Shown piece after piece: positions 20,306-34,299 of a DNA stretch of 43,582 bases. The notes beneath the pieces were generated by a model. That model did no database searches and had not been told where the DNA came from. It saw nothing but the letters and a program-made list of their open reading frames with translations. Origin of the DNA: an uncultured Pelagibacteraceae bacterium (lineage in GTDB: Bacteria; Pseudomonadota; Alphaproteobacteria; Pelagibacterales; AG-422-B15); NCBI GenBank assembly GCA_902584215.1, contig CACHYW010000006.1, positions 1 through 43,582 on the forward strand, written 5' to 3'. A program made the translations under genes and the position numbers. How positions within the stretch are numbered: the first letter of the stretch is position 1; each line of letters opens with the position of its first letter.

Positions 20306-22381
20306 TTAAGCAAACTTCGCTTTTACCTCATCTTGTACATTTTGTGGAACCTGCTCATAATGATCAAAAAACATTGAATATTGAGCTCTTCCCTGCGTCA
20401 TGGATCGTAGAGTATTTACATAGCCAAACATATTAGCTAAAGGCACCATTGAACTAATAGCCGTTGTATTGCCTCTTGCTTCACTTCCACTTACTTGACC
20501 TCTTCTGCTGCTTAAATCCCCTATTACGTCTCCCATAAACTCCTCAGGTGTAACAACTTCAACTCTCATTATTGGTTCTAATAACTTTGGATTAGCTTTC
20601 TGACAGGCATCCTTAAACGCCATTCGGCCAGCTATTTCAAATGCAAGACTACTTGAATCTACATCATGATATTTTCCATCTATAAGAGTGACCTTATAGT
20701 CAATTATTGGGAAACCTGCTATAACTCCAGTATCAGCCACTCCTTCTATGCCTTTCTCTACGCCAGGAATGTATTCCTTAGGAATGTTTCCACCTTTAAT
20801 TTTATCTTCAAATATTCTTCCAGTTCCCGGCTCACAACCTTCGACAATTATCTTGACCTCAGCAAATTGCCCTGCACCACCACTTTGTTTTTTGTGTGTA
20901 TATGTTACTTCCATATTTTTAGAAATGGTTTCTCTATAAGCAACTTGCGGGGCTCCAACATTAGCCTCTACGTTGAACTCTCTCTTCATCCTATCAACAA
21001 TAATATCTAAGTGAAGTTCACCCATTCCTTTTATTACTGTTTGTCCAGATTCTTCATCTGAGGTAACCCTGAATGATGGATCTTCTTTTGCTAATCTTGC
21101 TAATGCTTCTCCCATTTTTTCCTGATCAGCTTTTGTCTTTGGTTCAACAGCAATCTCAATAACTGGATCTGGAAAATCCATAGACTCTAAAATAATTGGT
21201 TTTTGGGCATCTGATAAAGTTTCACCAGTTATCGTATCTTTTAAACCAGCAATCGCAACAATGTCACCTGCATAAGCAATTTTTATGTCTTCTCTATTGT
21301 TAGCGTGCATTAAAAGCATACGGCCAATTCTTTCTTTATCACCTTTAACAGAATTTAAAATTGTTGAACCAGCCTCTAATTTGCCAGAATATATTCGAGT
21401 GAATGTAAGAGAACCTACGAAAGGGTCGTTAGCTACCTTAAATGCTAATGCAGAGAAAGGTTCATCATCTGATGCTTTTCTGACTTCCTCTTCTTCTTTT
21501 CCCGGAATGTTACCAGTTGCCTGCTGAACCTCACTGGGGTCAGGCATGAAATTGACAATTGCATCTAACAAAGGTTGGACACCTTTATTTTTGAAAGCAC
21601 TTCCAGTTAAAATTGGAACAAACTCAAAATTAATTGTTCCTTTTCTGATACACCTGATCAGCGTTTCTTCATCTGGCTCTTCTCCATCTAAATATTTTTC
21701 AAGGACTTCTTCATCTTGTTCTACAGCCATTTCGACCATTTCAGATCTATATTTTTCAGCAGTATCTTTTAAATCATCTGGAATATCAGCGTATTCATAA
21801 TTAGCTCCAAGATCCTCATTTGCCCATACGACTGCCTTATTCTTAACCAGATCAATTACGCCTTTTAAATTTGATTCACTTCCGTAAGGTATCTGTAAAA
21901 CTAATGCATTTGCCTGAAGCCTATCTTTGATCATGTCCAAACACTTATAAAAATCAGCACCAGTACGATCCATTTTATTAACGAAACACATTCTTGGTAC
22001 ATTGTATCTATTTGCTTGTCTCCAAACAGTTTCAGTTTGCGGCTCCACACCAGCAACGCCATCAAATACAGCAACTGCACCATCGAGCACTCTTAAAGAA
22101 CGCTCAACTTCGATGGTAAAATCAACGTGTCCAGGAGTGTCAATGATATTAATTCTATGATCATTCCAAAAACAAGTAGTTGCCGCGGAAGTAATAGTAA
22201 TGCCACGCTCTTGTTCCTGCTCCATCCAGTCCATTGTGGCCGCACCATCATGCACTTCTCCAATCTTATGACTTTTTCCTGTGTAATAGAGTATTCGCTC
22301 TGTGGTAGTCGTTTTTCCAGCGTCTATATGAGCCATGATGCCAATATTTCTATACTTATTTAATGGATACTCTCTTGTCAT
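20306..22381 (-). CDS. fusA: Elongation factor G
   Basis: [58 protein letters not shown]. Likely start is the internal Met at 22381 (track start 22390 adds MVT). Confidence 0.98.
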   Translation of the reverse strand: MTREYPLNKYRNIGIMAHIDAGKTTTTERILYYTGKSHKIGEVHDGAATMDWMEQEQERGITITSAATTCFWNDHRINIIDTPGHVDFTIEVERSLRVLDGAVAVFDGVAGVEPQTETVWRQANRYNVPRMCFVNKMDRTGADFYKCLDMIKDRLQANALVLQIPYGSESNLKGVIDLVKNKAVVWANEDLGANYEYADIPDDLKDTAEKYRSEMVEMAVEQDEEVLEKYLDGEEPDEETLIRCIRKGTINFEFVPILTGSAFKNKGVQPLLDAIVNFMPDPSEVQQATGNIPGKEEEEVRKASDDEPFSALAFKVANDPFVGSLTFTRIYSGKLEAGSTILNSVKGDKERIGRMLLMHANNREDIKIAYAGDIVAIAGLKDTITGETLSDAQKPIILESMDFPDPVIEIAVEPKTKADQEKMGEALARLAKEDPSFRVTSDEESGQTVIKGMGELHLDIIVDRMKREFNVEANVGAPQVAYRETISKNMEVTYTHKKQSGGAGQFAEVKIIVEGCEPGTGRIFEDKIKGGNIPKEYIPGVEKGIEGVADTGVIAGFPIIDYKVTLIDGKYHDVDSSSLAFEIAGRMAFKDACQKANPKLLEPIMRVEVVTPEEFMGDVIGDLSSRRGQVSGSEARGNTTAISSMVPLANMFGYVNTLRSMTQGRAQYSMFFDHYEQVPQNVQDEVKAKFA

Positions 22382-22383
22382 GG

Positions 22384-23228
<845 letters not shown>

Positions 23229-23279
23229 ATAGTATCTCCAGTTAGAAACTAATAAAAAGTTAACTATTAAAAAAAGTCT

Positions 23280-23315
23280 AAAAAAAGTAGCGTTTAGATT
23301 TCTCTACCGCCTACT
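23280..23315 (-). terminator. Rho-independent terminator/attenuator-like hairpin between rpoC and rpsL
   Basis: Minus strand AGTAG-g-CG-g-TAGA-GAAA-TCTA-aa-CG-CTACT followed by a T-tract (7 A on the plus strand at 23280-23286, the first shared with the stem). GNRA (GAAA) tetraloop. Confidence 0.6.
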
Positions 23316-23330
23316 ATTTAAGAATGCCGA

Positions 23331-23358
23331 ATAATACTTAATAGTCTGCTTTGGTCAA
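23331..23358 (-). promoter_or_regulatory. Candidate sigma70-type promoter upstream of rpsL
   Basis: Minus strand TTGACC (23358-23353), 16-nt spacer, TATTAT (23336-23331). Confidence 0.5.
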
Positions 23359-23367
23359 CATATATTA

Positions 23368-26300
23368 TTAAGAATTTTCCTGAATTTCTGCTGTTTCCTG
23401 CTCTTTAGCAGCCCGCATTGCTTCAATTTCAATTTTAGCCTCTTTATCGAGATTTTTTGCTTGATTTTCAATCTGATTAAAGATCCTTCCTGTTCCAGCA
23501 GGTATTAATCTTCCTACAATAACATTCTCTTTTAGACCCTCAAGTCTATCAACTTTTCCTTTAATCGACGCATCCGTAAGTATTCGTGTCGTCTCCTGGA
23601 ATGAAGCAGCAGAAATAAATGACCTAGTTTGTAGAGAAGCTTTTGTTATACCTAAAAGAACCGGTTTACCTGCAGCTGGTTTTTTTCCTTCAGCAGTAAG
23701 CTGTTCATTTGTAATTAAGAATTCGTATCTATCAATCTCTTCGCCTTTAATGAAAGAACTATCACCAGTATCAGTAATGCTAACTTTTTGAAGCATCTGC
23801 CTACATAAAACTTCAATATGCTTATCATTAATTAAAACGCCCTGAAGTCTATAAACTTCTTGAACCTCATTAATTAAGTAATCTGCTAATGCTTCAATGC
23901 CCAAGATCTCTAAGATATCATGTGGGTCTGGATTTCCATCAAGTAAGTAATCACCTTTCTCAATTCTTTCTCCTTCTTGATAAGCTATATGCTTACCTTT
24001 TGGAATTAATACTTCTACAGGATCATTTTCACTTTCTTCTGGAGTAATAATTACTTTTTGCTTTCCTCTTATGTCTTTTCCAAAGGAAATAATACCTGAT
24101 ATTTCAGATATTATCGCATGATCTTTTGGTTTTCTCGCTTCAAACAATTCAGCAACTCGAGGTAATCCACCAGTAATATCTTTTGTTTTAGATGCGGCTT
24201 TAGGTGTTCTTGCTAAAACATCACCCGCATGCACTTCTGAACCATCAGTGACTGATAAAATGGAATCAGGTGGAAGGAAATACCTAGCTTCATTCCCATT
24301 TGCTAAAAGTATTACTTCACCTTTTTTGTCTCTCAAAGTAATTCTTGGCTTAAGATCAGTTCCCTTTGTATCTAACTTCCAGTCCTTAACTTTGGTATAT
24401 GTTAATCCTGTTTTTTCTTCAGTTTCTTCTATTAGAGAAATACCTTCTTCCATATCCACGTAATTAGCGGTACCAGATTTTTCAGAAATAACAGGATTTG
24501 TAAATGGATCCCATTCGCAAATTTTAGTTCCAGAAGATACCTTCGTATCCTCTTCCACAAGTATTTTTGTTCCATAAGGAACCTTATAGTTTGCAAGCTC
24601 TCTATTATTTTCATCATGAATAGCTAATTGACAATTTCTTCCCATAACAATTAAATTATTATTGCTATCTTCAACGGTATTCTTGTTTAGGATTTTAAAA
24701 ATACCATCAGTATTAATTTCAATAAAAGATTGATCATTAATCTGCGCAGCTCCTCCAATATGGAATGTTCTCATAGTTAATTGTGTTCCTGGCTCACCAA
24801 TAGATTGAGCTGCAATCATCCCTACAGCTTCACCCTCATTAACCATAAAACCTCTAGCAAGATCTCTCCCATAGCACTTAACACAGATTCCTTTTTTACT
24901 ATCACACGTTAATGGAGATCGAATATAAGCGTTTTGAATACCAGCTGTTTCAACCTTCTCAGCAAGTATTTCATCTACGTAATCGTCTTTTTTTGCTATG
25001 ACTTCATTTGTGACAGGATGGATAATATCTTTTTGCAAAAATCTACCAAGTAATCTATCAGCTATTGATATTATTACTTCTCCACCTTCAACTACGTCAG
25101 ATATCCATACCCCATTATCAGTCCCACAGTCGTGATCTGAGATGGTACAATCTTGCGCAACATCGCATAATCTTCTTGTCAAGTAGCCAGAGTTAGCTGT
25201 CTTTAATGCAGTATCAGCAAGTCCCTTCCTTGCTCCGTGTGTAGAATTAAAATATTCTAGTACATTTAGGCCTTCTTTAAAATTAGATATAATAGGAGTC
25301 TCAATTATATCTCCTGAAGGCTTGGCCATAAGACCGCGCATTCCAGATAACTGCTTCATTTGTGCCGCTGAACCCCTCGCTCCTGAATTTGCCATCATAT
25401 ATATAGAGTTAATTGGAAGTTCTCTTTTGGTAGTTTCGTCAACTTTGACAGAAGAAATTTCATTCATCATTTCTTGTGCTACTCTATCGGTACACTTTGC
25501 CCAGGCATCAATTACTTTATTATATTTTTCTCTGTTAGTAATTAAACCATCATTATATTGCTTTTCATATTTTTCTATTTGTACTGATGTTTCTGAAACC
25601 ATTTTTTCTTTTGTCTCAGGTATTATCATATCATCCTTACCAAAAGAAATACCTGCTTTATATGCGTAATGAAAACCAAGTGCCATTAATTGATCAGCAA
25701 ATATTACTGTATCCTTTTGTCCGCAGTATCTGTAGACAGTATCAATTAAGCTAGAAACTTCTTTCTTGCCAAGAAGACGATTGACGAGCTTTGGATCAAG
25801 ATCTTTGTGCTGAGGTATTAAGTTCCATAAAAGCATTCTACCAGGGGTTGTGCTAATTCTTTTAGTATCAACATTCCCATCTGAGTTAATATAAGTAATT
25901 CTTGCTTCAACTTTTGCGTGAACTGTAGTTACATCATTTTCGATAGCTTGTTGAACTTCAAAAATATCCTTGTAAACTGCTCCCTGTCCAGGTTCATTCT
26001 CTTTTTCCTGAGATAGAAAATAAATGCCTAGAACTATATCCTGACTTGGAACAATCACTGGCTTACCATTTGCTGGGTTTAATATGTTATTTGTAGACAT
26101 CATTAAAACCCTTGCTTCTAACTGTGCTTCTAAGCTAAGCGGCACATGGACTGCCATTTGATCACCATCAAAATCTGCGTTAAATGCCGTACAAACCAAA
26201 GGGTGTAGTTGAATTGCTTTACCTTCAATTAAGGTTGGTTCAAAAGCTTGAACACCTAATCGATGAAGTGTTGGCGCTCTATTTAAAATAATTGGGTGCT

Positions 26301-27558
26301 CTCTTATTACTCTATCAAGCACATCCCAGACCTCTGGTCTTTCTTTTTCAACCATTTTCTTGGCTTGTTTTAAAGTAGTTGCGAGACCCAATGACTCCAA
26401 ACGTGCGTATATAAATGGTTTAAATAATTCTATTGCCATTTTTTTAGGTAGGCCGCACTGGTGTAATTTGAGTTCTGGTCCAACAACAATTACTGATCTA
26501 CCAGAGTAATCAACTCTTTTTCCAAGAAGATTCTGCCTGAACCGGCCTTGCTTACCCTTTAGCATTTCGGCAAGTGATTTGAGAGGTCGTTTATTTGTTC
26601 CTGTTATTACTCTACCCCTTCGACCATTATCAAATAATGCATCTACTGACTCTTGAAGCATTCTTTTTTCATTTCTTATAATAATATCTGGTGCTCTCAG
26701 TTCTATAAGTCTCGATAATCTATTATTTCTATTAATAACTCGTCTATATAAGTCGTTTAAATCAGACGAAGCAAATCTACCTCCATCCAAAGGAACAAGT
26801 GGTCTAAGCTCTGGTGGAATTACTGGTACAGATGTTAAAATCATCCATTCAGGTCTATTTCCTGAAGATATAAAGGCTTCAAATATTTTAATTCTCTTAA
26901 CAAGTTTTTCAGAAAGTGCGACTGCTTTAGTTTCAGCAAGTTTTGATTTCAATAACTCGAGCTCTGAGTCAAGTTCAATTCTTTCTAAAACTTTTCTTAC
27001 AGCTTCTGCTCCAATTCCTGCAGAGAAGGAGTCTACTCCATATTCTTCTTTTGCATTTTCTAACTCATCTTCATCCAAAAGCTGATTTTGTAGCAATGGA
27101 GTTAACCCAGGCTCAGTTACCATAAATTTTTCAAAATAAAGAACTTTTTCTAAATCTTTTAATTTCATATCCATCATTAGTGCAATGCGACTTGGTAATG
27201 ATTTTAAAAACCAAATATGAGCTACAGGAGCTGCAAGTTGGATGTGGCCCATGCGCTCTCTTCTTACATCTTTTTTTGTTACTTCAACCCCACATTTTTC
27301 ACAGATTATGCCTTTGAATTTCATTCTCTTATATTTGCCACATAAGCACTCATAGTCTTTTATAGGACCAAATATTCTTGCACAGAATAGGCCGTCTCTT
27401 TCTGGCTTAAATGTTCTATAGTTAATTGTTTCAGGTTTTTTTATTTCACCATAAGACCAGGATAAAATCCTCTCAGGACTTGCAATAGAGATCTTGACTT
27501 GGTTAAAATCATCTCTTGAGGCGGCTGGATTGAAGATATTCATTAAAGACTGGCTCAT
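23368..27558 (-). CDS. rpoC: RNA polymerase subunit beta'
   Basis: 1396 aa; [16 protein letters not shown] active site; [23 protein letters not shown] zinc site. Confidence 0.99.
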   Translation of the reverse strand: MSQSLMNIFNPAASRDDFNQVKISIASPERILSWSYGEIKKPETINYRTFKPERDGLFCARIFGPIKDYECLCGKYKRMKFKGIICEKCGVEVTKKDVRRERMGHIQLAAPVAHIWFLKSLPSRIALMMDMKLKDLEKVLYFEKFMVTEPGLTPLLQNQLLDEDELENAKEEYGVDSFSAGIGAEAVRKVLERIELDSELELLKSKLAETKAVALSEKLVKRIKIFEAFISSGNRPEWMILTSVPVIPPELRPLVPLDGGRFASSDLNDLYRRVINRNNRLSRLIELRAPDIIIRNEKRMLQESVDALFDNGRRGRVITGTNKRPLKSLAEMLKGKQGRFRQNLLGKRVDYSGRSVIVVGPELKLHQCGLPKKMAIELFKPFIYARLESLGLATTLKQAKKMVEKERPEVWDVLDRVIREHPIILNRAPTLHRLGVQAFEPTLIEGKAIQLHPLVCTAFNADFDGDQMAVHVPLSLEAQLEARVLMMSTNNILNPANGKPVIVPSQDIVLGIYFLSQEKENEPGQGAVYKDIFEVQQAIENDVTTVHAKVEARITYINSDGNVDTKRISTTPGRMLLWNLIPQHKDLDPKLVNRLLGKKEVSSLIDTVYRYCGQKDTVIFADQLMALGFHYAYKAGISFGKDDMIIPETKEKMVSETSVQIEKYEKQYNDGLITNREKYNKVIDAWAKCTDRVAQEMMNEISSVKVDETTKRELPINSIYMMANSGARGSAAQMKQLSGMRGLMAKPSGDIIETPIISNFKEGLNVLEYFNSTHGARKGLADTALKTANSGYLTRRLCDVAQDCTISDHDCGTDNGVWISDVVEGGEVIISIADRLLGRFLQKDIIHPVTNEVIAKKDDYVDEILAEKVETAGIQNAYIRSPLTCDSKKGICVKCYGRDLARGFMVNEGEAVGMIAAQSIGEPGTQLTMRTFHIGGAAQINDQSFIEINTDGIFKILNKNTVEDSNNNLIVMGRNCQLAIHDENNRELANYKVPYGTKILVEEDTKVSSGTKICEWDPFTNPVISEKSGTANYVDMEEGISLIEETEEKTGLTYTKVKDWKLDTKGTDLKPRITLRDKKGEVILLANGNEARYFLPPDSILSVTDGSEVHAGDVLARTPKAASKTKDITGGLPRVAELFEARKPKDHAIISEISGIISFGKDIRGKQKVIITPEESENDPVEVLIPKGKHIAYQEGERIEKGDYLLDGNPDPHDILEILGIEALADYLINEVQEVYRLQGVLINDKHIEVLCRQMLQKVSITDTGDSSFIKGEEIDRYEFLITNEQLTAEGKKPAAGKPVLLGITKASLQTRSFISAASFQETTRILTDASIKGKVDRLEGLKENVIVGRLIPAGTGRIFNQIENQAKNLDKEAKIEIEAMRAAKEQETAEIQENS

Positions 27559-27568
27559 ATATAATTTC

Positions 27569-30500
27569 CTAATTTAAGTTCGATAATTCTATGTTAAGTC
27601 CAAGAGATCGTATCTCTTTAATCAAAACGTTAAATGATTCAGGTGTTCCTGATTGGAATACGTCCTCACCTCGTATTATGGTTTCATATACTTTAGTTCT
27701 TCCAGCAACATCATCGGATTTTACAGTCAATATTTCTTGTAAGGTATACGCAGCCCCATAGGCTTCAAGTGCCCAGACTTCCATCTCACCAAATCTCTGA
27801 CCACCAAATTGGGCTTTACCTCCTAATGGTTGTTGAGTCACAAGACTGTAAGGGCCGATTGACCTAGCATGAATTTTATCATCTACTAAATGATGAAGTT
27901 TTAGCATATAAATGTACCCTACTGTTACTTTTCTCTCAAATTGCTCGCCGGTTAAGCCGTCCCATAAATGAGTTTGTCCACTTTTGTCAAAACCTGCAAC
28001 TTCTAACATCTCAGATATTTCATGCTCAGATGCTCCATCAAAAACTGGAGTTTTGATTGGAACTCCGCTAGAGATATTCATCGCAAGCTCTTTTTGCTCC
28101 ATCTTATTTAAAGGCGCTATTTCATTTTTGTATTGTTCTGATCCATAAACTTTTTCTAAAGATTTACCGATATATGAATGATCATTTGTAGAATTGTACT
28201 GTGCAATTGATTTATTAATAATTTCTCCAATACCAGCGCATGCCCATCCTAGATGAGTTTCTAGTATTTGTCCGACATTCATTCTACTTGGTACACCTAA
28301 AGGGTTTAATACTATATCAACAGTCCTTCCATCTTCTAGATAAGGCATGTCTTCTACTGGTGCGATTTTACTTATGACTCCCTTATTGCCGTGTCGACCG
28401 GCCATTTTATCACCTGGTTGCAATTTTCTTTTAACGGCAACGAAAACCTTAACCATTTTCATCACACCAGGTAATAGTTCGTCGCCTCTTTGTACTTTAT
28501 CAACTTTATTATCAAAACGTGCTTGGATAGCTGATCTTGCAACATCATACTGTTTTTTTAAATTGTTTATATCTTCTTGGTCTTTTTCATCCTTAAGTTT
28601 GACCTTCCAGAGAGAGTCTAATTTGATCGCATTAATATCTATTTCCTCGAGAGAGCTTTGATTGCTCATATCCTCCGGAATATAGGAGATAGATTTACCT
28701 TTAATTATATTTCTTAATCTTTCTTTTATATTTCTATTAAGAATTCCTAATTCTGCCTCACGATCATTCGCAAGCTTTTCTATTTCGTCTCTTTCAATTG
28801 AGAGGGCTCTATCATCTTTTTCTATTCCATATCTATTAAAAACCTTTACATCTACAACAATACCACTTGACCCTGGCGGCAGTTTAAGTGATGTATCCTT
28901 TACATCTGTTGCTTTTTCTCCAAATATTGCTCTTAGTAGTTTTTCCTCCGGAGTTACTGGGCTTTCACCTTTTGGAGTTACTTTGCCTACAAGAATATCT
29001 CCAGGGTTTACATCCGCGCCAACATAAACAATGCCTGCTTCATCAAGATTACGCAATAACTCATCGCCAGCATTAGGTATATCTCGAGTGATTTCTTCAG
29101 AGCCTAGTTTTGTATCTCTTGACATGACCTCAAATTCTTCAATGTGGATAGAGGTAAATTTATCTTCTTGGACAATCTTTTCTGAAATCAATATAGAATC
29201 TTCAAAATTATAGCCTCTCCATGGCATAAAAGCGACTACCACATTTCTACCCAAACCTAATTCCCCCAAATGCGTTGATGGGCCATCGGCAATAATATCT
29301 CCTTTGGAAACTTTATCGCCAACTTTAACTAATGGTCTCTGATTAATGCAGGTACTTTGGTTCGACCTTTGAAATTTTAGAAGCGTATAGATATCAACAC
29401 CTGATTCATTTGTTTGTATTTTCTCTGTTACTCTAACAACAATTCGCTTGCCATCTATTTTATCAACAATGCCATCCCTACTTGCAACAATTGTTACACC
29501 TGAGTCTATTGCAACTACTTTCTCTACTCCTGTTCCGACAAGAGGGGACTCTGCTTGTATAAGAGGAACAGCTTGCCTCATCATATTAGAGCCCATTAAA
29601 GCTCTATTTGCGTCATCATTTTCAAGAAATGGTATTAATGAAGCTGCGCATGAAACAACTTGTTTCGGTGATACATCCATATAGTTAATTTCATCAGGAA
29701 CAGTCATTACAAAATCTCCATTACGCCTACACGAAACTAGTTTTGTACTGAAGTTTCCTTTTTCATCGATCTCACTATTTGCCTGAGCAATTGTATAGTC
29801 AGCCTCTTCCATTGCAGGCAAGTATTCAACATCATTTGTAACTTTACCGTTTACAACTTTTCTATAGGGACTTTCAATAAATCCATATTGATTAACTCTT
29901 GCATGAGAAGCTAAGCTATTTATGAGTCCTATGTTAGGGCCTTCAGGTGTTTCGATAGGGCAAATTCTGCCATAGTGAGTGGGGTGGACGTCTCTTACTT
30001 CAAATCCAGCTCTTTCTCTACTTAAGCCTCCAGGTCCAAGGGCCGAAAGCCTTCTTTTATGAGTTATCTCTGCCAGTGGATTTGTCTGGTCCATAAACTG
30101 AGAAAGTTGTGATGTTCCAAAAAATTCTTTTAAAGATGCAACTAATGGCTTTGCATTAATTATGTCCTGTGGAGTAACTGCATCTACTTCTAGTGAATTC
30201 ATTCTTTCCTTAATTGATCGTTCCATTCTAATAAGGCCCATTCTGAACTGATTTTCAACAAGCTCGCCTACAGACCTCACTCTTCTATTGCCAAGATGAT
30301 CTATATCATCAACTTCACCCTTGCCTGTTCTTAAGTCCATAACGGTCTTAACAACTTCAATAATATCATCAGTTCTTAGAACAGTGGTTGTATCTGGACA
30401 GTCAAGATTTAATCTGTAATTAATTTTTACACGTCCAACGTCTGAAAGATCATATTTTTCTGATTTAAAAAATAGTGAATTAAATACTTCAAATGCAGTT

Positions 30501-31672
30501 TCTAAATTTGGTGGTTCTCCTGGTCTAAGTACTTTGTATATTTCAACAACAGCTTCCTCTGGGCTTAAATTCTTATCAACTCTCAATGTATCTCTAATGA
30601 ATGAGCCAACATTAATGCCATCAATTTCAAGTATAGGAAGTTTATTAATTTTTAATTCCTTAATTTTATCTAGAATTTCTAGAGTTATTTCATCTGATGC
30701 CTCTATGTAAATTTCACCAGTCTTTTCATTTATGATATCATCTGCAACAAACTTTCCAATTAATTCGTCGTCATCTATTAGTAAATTTTTAAGCCCATCA
30801 TTGAAGAGTTTTTTTGCAATCACAGGATTTATCTTTGTGCCTTGTTTTACAGCAACTTTTCCGTCAGTTGCGTTGACTAAACTTTTTTGAAGCTTTCCAG
30901 TTTTGATATTTTTTGGATTAAAGCTAAACTTCCATTTGCCATCTTTAGCATTGTAGTTGTAAATTTCTGTGCTGTAGAATAAACTAAGAATCTCATCTCT
31001 TTTAATACCCATGGACATTAAGAAAGTGGTAATTGGTATTTTTTTCTTTCTATCAATTCTACAATGTAAAATGTCTTTATGATCAAATTCAATATCCAAC
31101 CATGAGCCTCTATACGGTATCACTCTTGCTCCAAATAATAACTTTCCACTAGAATGCGTTTTTCCATTATCATGATCAAAAAATACTCCTGGACTTCGAT
31201 GCATCTGACTTACTACAACTCGCTCTGTGCCATTAGTAATAAATGTGCCCTTTTGAGTCATCAGTGGAAGATCACAAAGGTATATTTCTTGTTCTTTTAT
31301 ATCCTTCACAGTCCTTGACTCAGTTTCCTCATCAATATCAAAAACTATAAGTCGTAGTTTAACATTTAATGGTGCCGCATAAGTCTTATCTCTTTGACGA
31401 CATTCATCCACATCAAACTTCGGCTCCTGTAGATCATATTCAATATATTCAATTCTCGCTGAACCAGAAAAATCTTCTAGAGGAAAAATGCTCTTGAAAA
31501 CTCTCTGAAGTCCTCGATCAGGTCTTTTTGAGGGATGGGTTTCTTCTAGCAGAAACTCTTCATAAGATTTCTTTTGTATTTCAATAAGATTAGGGAATTT
31601 TGAAACTTCTTTGAGTTTTCCAAAGTTTTTGCGAACCCTTTTTCTTTCAGTAAATGATAATGTATTAACCAC
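27569..31672 (-). CDS. rpoB: RNA polymerase subunit beta
   Basis: 1367 aa; [49 protein letters not shown]. Confidence 0.99.
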   Translation of the reverse strand: MVNTLSFTERKRVRKNFGKLKEVSKFPNLIEIQKKSYEEFLLEETHPSKRPDRGLQRVFKSIFPLEDFSGSARIEYIEYDLQEPKFDVDECRQRDKTYAAPLNVKLRLIVFDIDEETESRTVKDIKEQEIYLCDLPLMTQKGTFITNGTERVVVSQMHRSPGVFFDHDNGKTHSSGKLLFGARVIPYRGSWLDIEFDHKDILHCRIDRKKKIPITTFLMSMGIKRDEILSLFYSTEIYNYNAKDGKWKFSFNPKNIKTGKLQKSLVNATDGKVAVKQGTKINPVIAKKLFNDGLKNLLIDDDELIGKFVADDIINEKTGEIYIEASDEITLEILDKIKELKINKLPILEIDGINVGSFIRDTLRVDKNLSPEEAVVEIYKVLRPGEPPNLETAFEVFNSLFFKSEKYDLSDVGRVKINYRLNLDCPDTTTVLRTDDIIEVVKTVMDLRTGKGEVDDIDHLGNRRVRSVGELVENQFRMGLIRMERSIKERMNSLEVDAVTPQDIINAKPLVASLKEFFGTSQLSQFMDQTNPLAEITHKRRLSALGPGGLSRERAGFEVRDVHPTHYGRICPIETPEGPNIGLINSLASHARVNQYGFIESPYRKVVNGKVTNDVEYLPAMEEADYTIAQANSEIDEKGNFSTKLVSCRRNGDFVMTVPDEINYMDVSPKQVVSCAASLIPFLENDDANRALMGSNMMRQAVPLIQAESPLVGTGVEKVVAIDSGVTIVASRDGIVDKIDGKRIVVRVTEKIQTNESGVDIYTLLKFQRSNQSTCINQRPLVKVGDKVSKGDIIADGPSTHLGELGLGRNVVVAFMPWRGYNFEDSILISEKIVQEDKFTSIHIEEFEVMSRDTKLGSEEITRDIPNAGDELLRNLDEAGIVYVGADVNPGDILVGKVTPKGESPVTPEEKLLRAIFGEKATDVKDTSLKLPPGSSGIVVDVKVFNRYGIEKDDRALSIERDEIEKLANDREAELGILNRNIKERLRNIIKGKSISYIPEDMSNQSSLEEIDINAIKLDSLWKVKLKDEKDQEDINNLKKQYDVARSAIQARFDNKVDKVQRGDELLPGVMKMVKVFVAVKRKLQPGDKMAGRHGNKGVISKIAPVEDMPYLEDGRTVDIVLNPLGVPSRMNVGQILETHLGWACAGIGEIINKSIAQYNSTNDHSYIGKSLEKVYGSEQYKNEIAPLNKMEQKELAMNISSGVPIKTPVFDGASEHEISEMLEVAGFDKSGQTHLWDGLTGEQFERKVTVGYIYMLKLHHLVDDKIHARSIGPYSLVTQQPLGGKAQFGGQRFGEMEVWALEAYGAAYTLQEILTVKSDDVAGRTKVYETIIRGEDVFQSGTPESFNVLIKEIRSLGLNIELSNLN

Positions 31673-31693
31673 TAATGTATATTCACCTGTTGA

Positions 31694-31718
31694 TAATAGC
31701 TTGATCCAAAAGCTATTA
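31694..31718 (-). promoter_or_regulatory. Perfect 9-bp inverted repeat in the rplL-rpoB spacer (candidate attenuator or RNA-processing hairpin)
   Basis: taatagctt-gatccaa-aagctatta; no T-tract follows. Confidence 0.4.
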
Positions 31719-31737
31719 ACTAAAATATTGTTTTAAG

Positions 31738-32115
31738 TTACTTAAGTTCTACTGTTGCGCCTGCAGCTTCAAGTTTTTCCTTGAAATCATTTGCTTCATC
31801 TTTAGATACCCCTGTCTTTAATTCCTTTGGAGCACCTTCAACCATATCTTTTGCTTCTTTTAGACCTAAACCAGTAATTGTTCTGACTTCTTTAATTACA
31901 TTAATTTTCTTATCGCCAGCAGCAGCTAGGACTATAGTAAATTCGTCCTTTTCTTCTTCTGCAACATCTCCCGCAGGTGCGGCGCCAGCAGCCGCAACAG
32001 CCACAGGTGCGGCAGCAGAAACCCCCCACTTTTCTTCTAATAACTTTGAAAGCTCTGCAGCTTCTATCACTGTTAGATCTGAAAGTTGATCAACTATTTG
32101 TTGGAGGTCAGCCAT
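31738..32115 (-). CDS. rplL: 50S ribosomal protein L7/L12
   Basis: Ala-rich hinge [48 protein letters not shown]. Confidence 0.98.
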   Translation of the reverse strand: MADLQQIVDQLSDLTVIEAAELSKLLEEKWGVSAAAPVAVAAAGAAPAGDVAEEEKDEFTIVLAAAGDKKINVIKEVRTITGLGLKEAKDMVEGAPKELKTGVSKDEANDFKEKLEAAGATVELK

Positions 32116-32142
32116 GTTTATTACCTTTCTTAATTTAGTGTA

Positions 32143-32649
32143 TTATTTTGAACTGTAAGCGTTAATTACTCTTACCATATCACCTGATGGTGCAGTTAAT
32201 ACCGAAGCAATTTTCTGCGCAGGTGTACTGATCAAACCTATTAATTTTGCCCTTATTTCCTCGAGAGATGGCAATTTAGATAAAATTTCAATTTTTTCAA
32301 CACTTAAAATTTCATTATCCATTATTCCACCCAAAACAACTAAGTTATTGTTATTCTTTGCGAATTCGACTAATAGTTTTGTTAGTGATACAGGATCATT
32401 AGAATAAGCAATAGCAGTTGGGCCATCAAAGTAGTTGGATAAATCAACTTTATTTGTATCTTTTAATGCTATTTTTGCGAGTCTGTTGTTTGTAACCTTA
32501 ATATTGCAACCACTATTAAACGATTGAACTCGTAAATCTGTCATTTCACTCATAGACATGCCCCTATAATGAAATACAAGAATAAGGCTATTTTCATCTA
32601 AAATAGATTTAATGTTTTTAATAAAAATTTCTTTCTGATCTCTATTCAT
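32143..32649 (-). CDS. rplJ: 50S ribosomal protein L10
   Basis: MNRDQKEIFIKNIKSIL...FHYRGMSMSEMTDLR; KVTNNRLAKIAL; position between rplA and rplL. Confidence 0.96.
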   Translation of the reverse strand: MNRDQKEIFIKNIKSILDENSLILVFHYRGMSMSEMTDLRVQSFNSGCNIKVTNNRLAKIALKDTNKVDLSNYFDGPTAIAYSNDPVSLTKLLVEFAKNNNNLVVLGGIMDNEILSVEKIEILSKLPSLEEIRAKLIGLISTPAQKIASVLTAPSGDMVRVINAYSSK

Positions 32650-32652
32650 AAT

Positions 32653-33336
32653 CTATCCGTTAAGCGTATTTATATTAACGATAATACCCGGTCCCATGGT
32701 TGGACTTATGTGTATTTTTTTTACAAAATCTCCCTTTATGCCAGTAGGTCGATTCTTTGAAATATTCTCTACAAAAAATTGTATATTTTTAGTTATGTCT
32801 TCCTTATCAAAACTTGATTTTGCTATACCCGCTTGAACTAAAGTCTCATTATTTTTATACTCAATTTCTCCTTCTTTGGCATCATCAATTGCTTTCTTAA
32901 TATCATTTGTGACTGTGCCTAATTTAGGATTAGGCATTAAATTTCTAGGGCCAAGTACTTTACCTAATTTTCCAACTTTTGGCATCATGTCTGGAGAAGC
33001 TATACACCTGTCAAAGTCAGTAAAGCCAGCTTCAACTTTTTGAATGAGTTCGTCAGATCCTACTATATCAGCACCAGCTTCTTTTGCTTCTTGCTGTTTG
33101 TCCTCAGGAACGAATACACAAACCTTAACTTGTTTGCCTAAACTTTTAGGTAATTTAATTTTACCTCTAACATTTTGCTCTCCATTTTTTGGATCAATAT
33201 TAAGGTTCATACATAAATCAATTGTTTCATCAAATTTAGTTGTTGATGTTTTTAGAGCTATATCAACTGCATCGGCTATATCGTATGACTTTTCTAAGTC
33301 ATTTTCGCTCAAAATATTTTTCATTCTTTTGCTCAT
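32653..33336 (-). CDS. rplA: 50S ribosomal protein L1
   Basis: GKLGKVLGPRNLMPNPKLGTVTNDIKKAI; NRPTGIKGDFVKKIHISPTMGPGI. Confidence 0.98.
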   Translation of the reverse strand: MSKRMKNILSENDLEKSYDIADAVDIALKTSTTKFDETIDLCMNLNIDPKNGEQNVRGKIKLPKSLGKQVKVCVFVPEDKQQEAKEAGADIVGSDELIQKVEAGFTDFDRCIASPDMMPKVGKLGKVLGPRNLMPNPKLGTVTNDIKKAIDDAKEGEIEYKNNETLVQAGIAKSSFDKEDITKNIQFFVENISKNRPTGIKGDFVKKIHISPTMGPGIIVNINTLNG

Positions 33337-33764
33337 TAATTTGTTACCTCAATACCCATTGATTTGGCAGAACCAACAATTATCTTTACCCCTTGCTCTA
33401 CTGTATTTGCATTTAGATCTTTTAATTTTTTTTGAGCAATATCTTTACATTGAGACATTGAGATTGTTGAAATCATATCTCTACCAGGTTCTTTAGAACC
33501 CTTTTTAATTTTTAATGCTTCTTTTATAAAAAACGAAGCTGGGGGTAACTTAATCTCAATATTAAAGCTTTTATCAGTGTTATATGTAACAACTACAGGC
33601 AACATAATACCTGGTTGCTCACCTTTGCTCTTCTCATTAAACACTTTACAGAAATCCATTATGTTAATACCTCTTTGTCCGAGAGCTGGACCCACCGGCG
33701 GAGATGGATTTGCTTGTCCTGCTGGTACTTGTAGTTTTAATTTTCCTTCAACTTCTTTTGCCAT
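33336..33764 (-). CDS. rplK: 50S ribosomal protein L11
   Basis: [43 protein letters not shown]; start moved from 33794 to the internal Met at 33764. Confidence 0.97.
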   Translation of the reverse strand: MAKEVEGKLKLQVPAGQANPSPPVGPALGQRGINIMDFCKVFNEKSKGEQPGIMLPVVVTYNTDKSFNIEIKLPPASFFIKEALKIKKGSKEPGRDMISTISMSQCKDIAQKKLKDLNANTVEQGVKIIVGSAKSMGIEVTN

Positions 33765-33765
33765 A

Positions 33766-34299
33766 TTATGCTTTTTCCACCTGAGTATACTCAAGTTCTA
33801 CAGGTGTTGAACGGCCAAAGATTGAAACAGATACTTTGACCCTGGATCTTTCTTCATCAATTTCTTCAACTAACCCATTAAACGATGCAAAGGGACCGTC
33901 ACTCACTCTAACTTGTTCACCAACCTCAAATGTAATAGACGGTTTTGGACTAGTTACACCTTCTTCAATATCTTGTAAAATTTTATTTATTTCTTTTTCG
34001 GGAACTGCTGAAGGCTTACCTTGAGTATGTCCTAAAAAACCACTAACTTTTGGAAGGGCCTTGACCATATGATATGTTTCATCCGTCATTTCCATTTTTG
34101 TTAGGACATAGCCAGGAAAAAACTTTCTTTCAGCATTTCTTTTCCTACCTTTTTTGACTTCAATAACCTCTTCTGTAGGTACAATGATTTCACTAAATGA
34201 AGTCTCTATGTTTTTTGTTTTAGCTTTATCCAAGATTGCAGAAGCAACTTTTTTCTCGAAACCTGAATAAGCATGCACTATGTACCATTTATGTGTCAT
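33766..34299 (-). CDS. nusG: Transcription termination/antitermination factor NusG
   Basis: [34 protein letters not shown] region [19 protein letters not shown]. Confidence 0.97.
   Translation of the reverse strand: MTHKWYIVHAYSGFEKKVASAILDKAKTKNIETSFSEIIVPTEEVIEVKKGRKRNAERKFFPGYVLTKMEMTDETYHMVKALPKVSGFLGHTQGKPSAVPEKEINKILQDIEEGVTSPKPSITFEVGEQVRVSDGPFASFNGLVEEIDEERSRVKVSVSIFGRSTPVELEYTQVEKA

Noticed and set aside
20666-21010. 114-aa plus-strand ORF
   Set aside because: Antisense to fusA, no recognisable domain.
24432-24617. 61-aa minus-strand ORF
   Set aside because: Out-of-frame ORF inside rpoC.
33044-33496. 150-aa plus-strand ORF
   Set aside because: Antisense to rplA/rplK; no family resemblance and the minus-strand proteins are certain.
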